From: an uncultured Acidimicrobiales bacterium
Lineage (GTDB): Bacteria > Actinomycetota > Acidimicrobiia > Acidimicrobiales > SHLQ01
Direction of reading: 5' to 3'
DNA length: 46,184 bases
NCBI GenBank assembly: GCA_938015295.1
Contig: CALLQB010000025.1
Location: 1 to 46,184 of the forward strand
A program made the position numbers and the translations under genes. Below are positions 40,300-46,184 of the stretch, piece by piece. The notes below the pieces were generated by a model. That model worked only from the letters and a program-made list of their open reading frames with translations, was not told where the DNA came from and ran no database searches. Every line of letters starts with the position of its first letter. The stretch's first letter is position 1.

Positions 40300-40695
40300 C
40301 TATTCGGTTGTGCGGGTCTCCGCGATGGTGCGGTGTTCGGCTACTACGCGGTCGATGATTGTTCGCAGTACTTGCGAGACAAGGTCGGCATCGAGCCCGT
40401 TGGCTTCTGCGAGCCGTCGTGCCTTGTCGTCGACCTGGTTTTCACGTGTCTGATCGATGGCCGGCATGCCGAGGTCGGCCTTTAACTGCCCGACTTCGCG
40501 GGTGACGTCGAACCGTTCGGCAAGAAGTTTGACGAATCGGTCGTCGATCTCGTCGATCGAGGCCCGGAGATCGGCGAGGTAGTCACCAGGCGAGGGAGTA
40601 TTGCCGTCGTGAGCGTCTGCGGCGCGAGTAGTGCCGTCGTGAGCGTCGGCGGGGCGAGTAGAGCCGTCGTGTGCGTCGGCTGCAGGTGCGGTCAC
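40300..40695 (-). CDS. Chorismate mutase type II (AroQ) domain protein
   Basis: A 131-residue protein from GTG 40695. The AroQ domain begins around YLADLRASIDEIDDRFVKLL and continues through AERFDVTREVGQLKADLGMP and VSQVLRTIIDRVVAEHR. It converts chorismate to prephenate (Phe/Tyr synthesis). The N-terminus has three near-identical repeats (ADAHDGST, ADAHDGTT, ADAHDGNT) from a 30-bp tandem DNA repeat at 40601-40690. An ATG at 40764 would extend it by 23 residues into the FrhB-like gene in another frame; the GTG just after that gene is preferred but not certain. Confidence 0.82.
   Translation of the reverse strand: MTAPAADAHDGSTRPADAHDGTTRAADAHDGNTPSPGDYLADLRASIDEIDDRFVKLLAERFDVTREVGQLKADLGMPAIDQTRENQVDDKARRLAEANGLDADLVSQVLRTIIDRVVAEHRTIAETRTTE
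40601..40690. repeat. Three 30-bp tandem repeats inside the chorismate-mutase gene
   Basis: Units 40601-40630, 40631-40660 and 40661-40690 share the GCCGTCGTGAGCGTC core at the same phase. They are in frame, adding 10 residues each (AADAHDG-type). Copy number may vary between strains. Confidence 0.8.
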
Positions 40696-40706
40696 GACGG
40701 GCGCTT

Positions 40707-41882
40707 CTACTTCTTCTTCGGGGTGATCCCGACCCGAGCATCGCCGTTTGCCCAGTCGGGCCATCGTTCGCGGCTCTTTTGGGCCAGACGGTGCATGAGG
40801 GCGATCGCTGCCGGGTCGTCGTCGCCTGGCCGGACATCGATCGCTCCGTCTTTGGCCATGGCTTCGATGATTGCTCTGCCCAGTTCGGTGCGAATGATGG
40901 TGAGTGTCCAATCGGTTTCGTTACCGATACCGCCGGTAGAGATATCGGCGTGTTCGGCGGCGAAGTCGGGGCAATGGGTACAGCCTTCGCGAGTCCAGGC
41001 GTGGCATTCCTTGAGGTTGATCTCGTGGTAGTCGCCGTTTTTCATCCAGATCTGAAAGACGCCCTTGATGTTCATCTTCGCGATGTCCGCGGCTTTGAGG
41101 CCGTACTTGACCTCGAACAGCTCGTCGAATAGCGCGTCGTCGAAACTTTTCGAGCACAACAGGCCGATGTTGAGCTTGATGGGCTTGCTGACTTTGCCAA
41201 TCTTGCGGTGCCACATCACGGGACCAATTGAGCTTTGACAGCTCATGCCTACAAGGGCGAGCGCCTCAAGTCCCCGTTCTTTCGCTTCGGGAAACGCCAT
41301 GGTGTTCGCCGAGTAGGTGTACCGGCTCCCTGCGCCGCGAAGCACCTCTTCACGATTCGTGGCGACCATCGGAAAGGCCTTCCAGCCCGGATCGCCGTTG
41401 GGGAGCGATTCGACGCCGCTGGTGAGTGCGCCGTCGATGATGTTGTTCTCAAGGCACCAGATCAGGATTGCTGACACCAGACCGCCGTCTTGGCCGGTGT
41501 CGTACACGAAGTCGTCGCTTGCCCGAACCAGCAGGGTGTCGCTAAAGACGCCGCTCATCTCGTCGGCGTTGCGCGTGCGGCCGAACAGATGCATGTCGGC
41601 TTCGGTTTCCCAGCTGCGGAAGCGGGGGCAGGCCCGGGTGCACGACGTGCAGCCTTTCTCGCCATGAATGCAGTTGGATTCGCCCAACTCTTCTTCAAGG
41701 TGGAAGGGCTTATAGGCGCCCGGTTCGTGTTTGTAACCAATGACGTCGTGGGGGCACGAGATCACGCAGCCAGCGCAGCCAGTACAGAGGCCGCTGGTGA
41801 TGACCTCGTCGTACAACTCTTTCCATTGGAACGTCCAGCGTTCCTTTTTTGCAGCTACCGGGGGAGCGTCGGTGATTGCCAT
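40707..41882 (-). CDS. FrhB-like coenzyme F420 hydrogenase/dehydrogenase beta subunit family protein
   Basis: A 391-residue protein. Residues 32-45 form a ferredoxin-type Fe-S motif (CTGCAGCVISCPHD) with a second cysteine cluster CIHGEKGCTSCTRACP (71-86). The rest is the FrhB-type domain: DTGQDGGLVSAILIWCLEN, GAGSRYTYSANT, NIGLLCSKSFDDALF and ECHAWTREGCTHCPDF. Family members are Fe-S flavoproteins that reduce F420 or related acceptors. With the two LLM oxidoreductases it supports F420 use in this organism, though which electron donor it takes is unknown. It lies between the coiled-coil and chorismate-mutase genes on the same strand. Confidence 0.88.
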   Translation of the reverse strand: MAITDAPPVAAKKERWTFQWKELYDEVITSGLCTGCAGCVISCPHDVIGYKHEPGAYKPFHLEEELGESNCIHGEKGCTSCTRACPRFRSWETEADMHLFGRTRNADEMSGVFSDTLLVRASDDFVYDTGQDGGLVSAILIWCLENNIIDGALTSGVESLPNGDPGWKAFPMVATNREEVLRGAGSRYTYSANTMAFPEAKERGLEALALVGMSCQSSIGPVMWHRKIGKVSKPIKLNIGLLCSKSFDDALFDELFEVKYGLKAADIAKMNIKGVFQIWMKNGDYHEINLKECHAWTREGCTHCPDFAAEHADISTGGIGNETDWTLTIIRTELGRAIIEAMAKDGAIDVRPGDDDPAAIALMHRLAQKSRERWPDWANGDARVGITPKKK

Positions 41883-41978
41883 GGGCGAGACGATACACAG
41901 TCAGGCGGGTGGTCGGCACATGTGTTCGCCGACTTTCGCGGGCTTTGTCGATGTTTGGACGCAGCGAAGGCCCGTTCG

Positions 41979-44102
41979 TTAGTCGTTATCGGCGTCGTTC
42001 TTGACGGATTCGTCTCGGAAGAGGCCACTGGTGGGCGGGCTATCGTCGGTGGCTTCGGCGTGCCCGAGCAACGTCCCGAGGCGAGAAGCAGAGTCGTTGT
42101 ACTCGTCGAGTGCACGCCGTATTTCGTCGGCGTCGCGTTGACGGCGTCGCAGGTCGCTTAGCGTTGCATCGAGAACATCGCGTTCGCGGGCAAGATGGGT
42201 ACGCCATTCGGCGAGACGGTCGGCCTCGGTGTTGAGAATCTCGCGTTCATGTTCGAGTTCTTCGCGGCGCGACTGCAGCAAGATCGCCTGCTCTCGGTAT
42301 AGAGCACTGGTCTCGCCTAGGTCGACCTGTTTGCGGCGAAGGTCGAGTTCGATGCTGTCGAGTCGGCTGGCCTCGGCTTCGGTGTCTTGACGTCGACGTT
42401 GTTGGTCGGCGGCAGCGGCGTCGATGTCGGCTTGTGCGTCGTTCAGCTGGTGTTGTTTCTCGTCGGTTTCGCTGCGTCGTTGCGCGATTTCGGCGTCGAC
42501 TGCGTCGAGTTGTTCTTGCTGGGTTCGCTGTTCGGTTGCCCGCTGCTCCAGTGCCTCGCTCGCGTTTGCGAGTTGTGCCTGGCGGTCCTGCAGTCGCTTT
42601 TGTTCGGCTTCGAGTTCGAGGCCCGTTGCGCGGGAGCGTTCGGCACGGGCGTCTTGCTTTGCCGACTGCGTCTCGTACTTTGCCTTGCGATTGTCGAGTT
42701 CTGCAGACCTCTTGTTGTGTTTCTTCAGCGCCTTGTCGAGGTCGGCGACATTGGTCTCGAGTCGTTTCTGTCGGGCCGCCAGGTCGCTTTCATCTTGTTC
42801 GAGCGTGAGGCGATCCTTGGTGAGCGATTTGGTGCGGTTCTCGAGTTCTTCGACCTTCGCGGCAAGATCGGCTTCGGTCGATGCCAACGTTTCGAGTTGT
42901 TGGTCGAGTTGCTGTGCGAGCTTTGTTTGTTCGCCGGTTCGGCGGTCGAGTTCTTGCTGACGTTCGGTCTGGGCGTCGTCCAAAGCATCGAGGTCGGCGG
43001 TGGTGCGCTCGATGCTCTGCTTTGCCTGCTCGGCGAGCTGTTCGGCTGCGCGAACTTGTTCTTCGCGTTCGAATACTTCAAGTTCTTTGTTGGCGAGCCG
43101 TTCAAGACGAGCCGCCAGTTCGTTGTGCTGTTCAGTGAGCCGGTCGGCTTCTTTGGCGAATGCGTGTCGCCGTTCGGCTATGTCAGCTTCGAGGAGCTCG
43201 AGCTCCTGTGTAGCTGTATCTGCCGCAGCTTCAGTGACACCTTCGGTAGCGGCCGTCGCTGCTGGTAGGTCGGGGCTGTCGGGCTGCTGCTGGCGGGTGC
43301 GGTCGTGCTCGGCGAGTTCGTCTCGCAGATCAGAAAGATGCTGCGCTCGAGCCTCAAGGTGCTCGCGATGTTGTTCGAGCCGGGTTGATTGGGCAAGCAG
43401 CTGTGCGCGGCTTTCCTCCAGGCTCCTAGCTTGTTCGGCCAACCGATCCTGTTCGGAAAGTGCGGCTGCTCGGACAGCTTCGAGCCGCTCGCGTTCTTGG
43501 CGCAGTTCGACGATTTCAGCGCGGGCCTGTTCGTCATCGAGAGCGGCTTGGGTGAGTTTAGCCTCGAATCGGTATTCGGCAGCCTCAAGTAGTTCGGTGC
43601 GGGTGCGCAGTTCGGCCTCGCGCTGTTGCAGGGCGCTCAGTGCTGCGTCGAGTTGTGGCCGTGTCGCCGGGGAGGGTTCGCTAGGCGCAGCGGGTGGGGG
43701 AGGCAGGACTCCAGCAGGCGGTTGCGGCGGCGGTGCTAGGTCTTTTTCAAGATTTCCGGCGACAACACGCTCGGTTTCGATGCGTTGATGCCATGAGCCA
43801 AGTTCGGCGGTTTCGTGTTCGAGTACCGCGTAGCGTTCGTCGATTTCGGCGAGCTTCTTGTCGAGGTTGTCGCACCAAGTCTCAAGGTCGTCTACCTGAT
43901 CGAACTCACCGCTAGTGAACCATGCCTGTTCACGGATGCGCCCCGGATGCGGGGCAGAACGAAGGAACTCGACGCGATCGCGCTGCTCGGTCAGCCGATT
44001 ACGGATAGCCCGAAGGGTGGACGCGTAGCGTTGGACGAGCTGTTTGCTCTCTTCTAGTCGCTGTGATGCGTCGGAACTGGGTGGATGGGCCACCTGACCC
44101 AA
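41979..44102 (-). CDS. Long coiled-coil protein
   Basis: A 707-residue protein. Residues 1-120 are helical (ASQRLEESKQLVQRYASTL, WFTSGEFDQVDDLETWCDNL). A Pro/Ala linker follows (about 122-148). From about 150 to 690 it is almost continuous coiled coil rich in Glu, Gln, Arg, Ala and Leu. There is no Walker box, so it is not SMC, and there is no transmembrane segment. It may be a cytoskeletal or cell-shape scaffold; function unknown. The start is uncertain: TTG 44102 is assigned, GTG 44093 is an alternative. It lies 96 bp upstream of the FrhB-like gene. Confidence 0.75.
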   Translation of the reverse strand: MGQVAHPPSSDASQRLEESKQLVQRYASTLRAIRNRLTEQRDRVEFLRSAPHPGRIREQAWFTSGEFDQVDDLETWCDNLDKKLAEIDERYAVLEHETAELGSWHQRIETERVVAGNLEKDLAPPPQPPAGVLPPPPAAPSEPSPATRPQLDAALSALQQREAELRTRTELLEAAEYRFEAKLTQAALDDEQARAEIVELRQERERLEAVRAAALSEQDRLAEQARSLEESRAQLLAQSTRLEQHREHLEARAQHLSDLRDELAEHDRTRQQQPDSPDLPAATAATEGVTEAAADTATQELELLEADIAERRHAFAKEADRLTEQHNELAARLERLANKELEVFEREEQVRAAEQLAEQAKQSIERTTADLDALDDAQTERQQELDRRTGEQTKLAQQLDQQLETLASTEADLAAKVEELENRTKSLTKDRLTLEQDESDLAARQKRLETNVADLDKALKKHNKRSAELDNRKAKYETQSAKQDARAERSRATGLELEAEQKRLQDRQAQLANASEALEQRATEQRTQQEQLDAVDAEIAQRRSETDEKQHQLNDAQADIDAAAADQQRRRQDTEAEASRLDSIELDLRRKQVDLGETSALYREQAILLQSRREELEHEREILNTEADRLAEWRTHLARERDVLDATLSDLRRRQRDADEIRRALDEYNDSASRLGTLLGHAEATDDSPPTSGLFRDESVKNDADND

Positions 44103-44713
44103 TCGGCACGTCGTTCGAAGGGCTTAGCTTCGGGCGATGAGTTTCATCGTCAACGATGTAGCGAGAACCCCTTGATCTGAACAACGCGGCCAGACCAGTT
44201 CGGTCGGGCGCTATGGGCAGGTGAATCGGGGCGAAGCGAATCGCAGCGGCTGGGCCGGTACCTTGGCCTCTATGGGTGTCGGCAGGGGGTTGGGAACTAT
44301 GGCCTCGTCGTTGCTGATGGCTGAATCCATTCAGCCGTCATCGCACCAGAACAATCACCGCCAGCAGGGCAAAGCGTTCCATGCGCCCCGAGGCACCTGG
44401 CGTGTCGGCGTTTCTTCGGTGTGGGACTGATGCGATCTTCGTGGAGCAGATTCGCATCGTTGAGGCCGGCTGATCGCTGTTTGATGGCGGGCCAGGAGTG
44501 CGCAAACCGGGCCCGTTTGGGTCGATATGGCTGACGGTTGGGTTCTCTTCGGACTGGTTCTCGCCGCTGATTCGCGAGAGTCACGAACGCGAGATGGCGA
44601 GGTAAAGAAGGTAAAGAAGAGGTGACAGCTACGGCTGCTAGCCCCGGCGAGTTCAGGTAGGGGATGTGCCACTATCGACGGGTGGCATTGCGCGTTCGGC
44701 ACGTTGATATGCG
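44103..44713. other. 611-bp region without a recognised gene
   Basis: Short open frames here show no recognisable domain and are mutually overlapping. No tRNA-like cloverleaf was seen. The one clear structure is a palindrome at 44315-44340. The region separates the coiled-coil and GNAT genes (both minus strand), so it must hold the promoter of the coiled-coil gene. Confidence 0.5.
44315..44340. repeat. 26-bp near-perfect palindrome
   Basis: TGATGGCTGAAT (44315-44326) and ATTCAGCCGTCA (44329-44340) pair with one G-T wobble across a 2-base centre. It could be an operator or cruciform-forming site, about 215 bp upstream of the coiled-coil gene start. Confidence 0.5.
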
Positions 44714-45166
44714 CTAGTGGAGATCGCGCTTAAACAGCATCTGGCCATCGATGTCGCCGTGCTGGACGAAACCAGTCTGTTGAGCGACCGCGAGTGACGG
44801 AGCGTTGGCCGGATCGATGAGCAGTGTTGCGGTCGTTAGCTCGGAGTTCTCGGCAAGAAACGTCATCAGCAGGGCGAGAGCTCGTTTGGCGAACCCTCGG
44901 CCACGCTGCTCCGGGAGGATGTTGTAGCCGATGTTTGCCTCACCGGACTGCAGCCAAGGCCGGTCGGTATCGCAGTCGACCCAGCCGGCGATCTCGCCTG
45001 CTGTGTTCAGCACGATGGCTGTGGGATCTGGTTCTGGGGAACCTTGTCCCAGAAAGCGTTGGAACTCGCCATCGCGTCCGGCGATGAGAGTCGGCCTGTC
45101 GTTTGCCGCCGACGGTCGCAGGCTGACCGTTCCGTCTGTCCATTCACTTACGAGCGGGTCGACCAC
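44714..45166 (-). CDS. GNAT-family N-acetyltransferase
   Basis: A 150-residue protein. The acetyl-CoA binding motif is ANIGYNILPEQRGRGFAKRA (Q/RxxGxG form), followed by ALALLMTFLAENSELTTATL and the late segment NAPSLAVAQQTGFVQHGDID typical of RimJ/RimL-type members. The substrate (ribosomal protein, antibiotic or metabolite) cannot be read. GTG 45166 is the assigned start, with a weak ribosome site. Confidence 0.85.
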   Translation of the reverse strand: MVDPLVSEWTDGTVSLRPSAANDRPTLIAGRDGEFQRFLGQGSPEPDPTAIVLNTAGEIAGWVDCDTDRPWLQSGEANIGYNILPEQRGRGFAKRALALLMTFLAENSELTTATLLIDPANAPSLAVAQQTGFVQHGDIDGQMLFKRDLH

Positions 45167-45344
45167 GTACTTCAGAATGCCACCGAATAGTGCGGTGTTG
45201 GCGTCGACTGCATTACGAGCAGGTCGCCGCCCGAAGACGTGCCGATCTCGACCGTTTCCGTGGGAGTGTGTGCTGAAACGTTACCGAGTGGGTGACGGGG
45301 GTAGCGAACCGTTGTTTGGTGCTCGGACGATGCGCCCCACCGGC

Positions 45345-45605
45345 CTAGTCGCCGAACGCTCTCCAACCTTCACGGGTGTTCTTGACTACCGAGACCACAA
45401 GTACGACGGTGCCGGCGCACCAGCAAGCTAGGTAGAGCAGGCCCAGGCGAATTGTCTGGGCCGCCCATTCCTGTTCCCATTCGAGGGTCTCACCTTGGGC
45501 CAGGGCTATTGACACCAGCACGAATGGCAGCAATATCGTCGCAACGATGTAGACGAGCCCCAACAGCGATTTACCAACGGTCACCGCAGCAGAAGAAACC
45601 GACAT
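45345..45605 (-). CDS. Small two-span membrane protein
   Basis: An 86-residue protein with two hydrophobic helices (about 12-36, SLLGLVYIVATILLPFVLV, and 53-73, LGLLYLACWCAGTVVLVVS) separated by an acidic loop (ETLEWEQEWA). No known family. ATG 45605 lies 12 bases after AGGGAG. The 178 bp between it and the GNAT gene hold nothing recognised. Confidence 0.65.
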   Translation of the reverse strand: MSVSSAAVTVGKSLLGLVYIVATILLPFVLVSIALAQGETLEWEQEWAAQTIRLGLLYLACWCAGTVVLVVSVVKNTREGWRAFGD

Positions 45606-46070
45606 AGAAGAACCGACTCCCTTCGCGTGGACTTATCGCCGCTTCTGAGAGCGAAGGTACAGCACGAGTGTTTGTCGACGAAAGGGTCCATGGTGACGCC
45701 GCTGCTTTGCATTGCAGCATTCCGACTGCGTGCTCACATGCCGTTAGGAGCGCTCTTGAACGCGAGTTGAGCGGCGACCGAATGGATCCTCCCGCGGGAG
45801 CGACTGAACAGCGCAAAGTGACTTTTCCAACACTGAGGATCACCAAATGCGTCCGCGGGAGCACCTGGCTAGCACAGTGTGATCAAACTGCTACCCAGGG
45901 TGAGCGATTTTCGTTCGTATCCTTCATCGCCAAACCCGCCCAGATCTGCTAGTCGCTCGCGTCTGCTGCACGAATAGGTGACAGGTTTGGTAACTCGGAC
46001 TACCTGGCGGCCGACTGCGGCGCTATGGCGTCTACTGTCACCGGACCGCGAAGTGAATCTTCTATGTGTG
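45606..46070. other. 465-bp region without a recognised gene
   Basis: No credible coding frame. It contains the 12-bp palindrome CTCCCGCGGGAG (45789-45800) and a second CCGCGGGAGC at about 45855. The right part must include the 3' non-coding end of the IS110-family element whose transposase ends at 46071. Confidence 0.45.
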
Positions 46071-46184
46071 TCAAGTGGCAGGTTTTGGTGGTGGTGGGTT
46101 CTCGAGGAGTCGGTAGACGTGGCGGGCGATGTCGTGTTTTAGGCAGCGTCTGATCTCTCGGTCTGTTTTGCCTTGTTGGCGTCG
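46071..46184 (-). CDS. IS110-family transposase, C-terminal fragment
   Basis: The frame is open to the window edge and ends at TGA (46071-46073). The visible 37 residues read RRQQGKTDREIRRCLKHDI, then ARHVYRLLENPPPPKPAT. The GK(T)xREIRRCLKRxIARxxYRxL pattern is the usual C-terminus of IS110-family (DEDD/Transposase_20) enzymes, which are RNA-guided recombinases using a bridge RNA. The catalytic domains and the bridge RNA region (upstream of the gene in the IS110 group) lie to the right, outside the window. The proline-rich end is a small peculiarity. Only the 3' end is here, so intact or partial status is unknown. Confidence 0.75.
   Translation of the reverse strand, partial: RRQQGKTDREIRRCLKHDIARHVYRLLENPPPPKPAT

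Noticed and set aside
42387..43788. Long plus-strand open frames opposite the coiled-coil gene
   Set aside because: The products are Cys/Ser/Arg/Leu-rich low-complexity strings, the mirror of repetitive Glu/Gln/Arg codons in the coiled-coil gene.
44221..44430. 69-codon open frame in the gene-poor region
   Set aside because: No domain, no clear ribosome site, and it overlaps other equally weak frames.
45668..45952. 94-codon plus-strand open frame near the right end
   Set aside because: No recognisable domain or ribosome site; mixed composition unlike neighbouring proteins.
1..46184. CRISPR array, tRNA or rRNA genes
   Set aside because: No regularly spaced identical repeats with unique spacers and no tRNA cloverleaf or rRNA signature sequence were noticed. 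The 30-bp repeats at 40601-40690 have no spacers and are coding.

Overview
The window looks like the chromosome of a high-GC actinobacterium, most likely of class Acidimicrobiia. Supporting signs are a BldD-type regulator, the actinobacterial trio SCO1664-like / DUF3090 / histidine phosphatase, a family-5 uracil-DNA glycosylase (UdgB type), MurA with Asp in place of the catalytic Cys, a FolP2-type pteroate-synthase paralogue, two LLM-class (probably F420-dependent) oxidoreductases with an FrhB-like protein, and frequent GTG starts. The class assignment is inference; no rRNA gene is present.

Layout. 1-261: C-terminal end of an RTX-like repeat protein. 267-3443 (minus): PAC2-family protein, LLM oxidoreductase and cytochrome P450; a CnoX-like thioredoxin diverges from it. 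4425-6717: secreted GH43 glycosidase (minus) and a split-barrel flavoprotein (plus), diverging around a large palindrome. 6870-9309: competence genes comEA-comEC. 9582-14049: an accessory block (secreted protein, double TetR regulator, cNMP-binding protein, second LLM oxidoreductase, FolP2-like protein). 14046-20365: conserved core holA, rpsT, lepA, hrcA, dnaJ, rsmE. 20669-22753: BldD-like regulator and a membrane protein combining bactofilin-like, degenerate HNH and excalibur parts. 22779-29385: DUF1844, infC-rpmI-rplT with structured leaders, a TrmH-family methyltransferase, pheS-pheT. 29421-33864: L,D-transpeptidase, a two-gene ABC exporter with a coupled upstream ORF, and an MFS transporter. 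33956-37014: murA, a small membrane protein, a NifU-domain protein and a zinc-finger rhomboid. 37030-40255: SCO1664-like / DUF3090 / phosphatase trio, UDG and a lipoprotein. 40300-44102 (minus): coiled-coil protein, FrhB-like protein, chorismate mutase. 44103-46184: sparse end with a GNAT enzyme, a small membrane protein and the C-terminus of an IS110-family transposase at the right edge.

How it fits together. Much of the window is housekeeping: translation (S20, LepA, IF-3, L35, L20, PheST, rRNA/tRNA methylation), heat shock (HrcA, DnaJ, CnoX-like), replication (HolA), DNA uptake (ComEA/EC) and cell wall (MurA, L,D-transpeptidase). Several genes are tightly coupled by 4-bp ATGA/GTGA overlaps. 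The least ordinary elements are three copies of a short intergenic inverted-repeat element (5902-6015, 9316-9432, 35367-35422), a six-codon ORF ending directly against the infC start, a 19-codon ORF overlapping the ABC exporter start, a ComEC without a recognisable nuclease motif, and the bactofilin/HNH/excalibur fusion.
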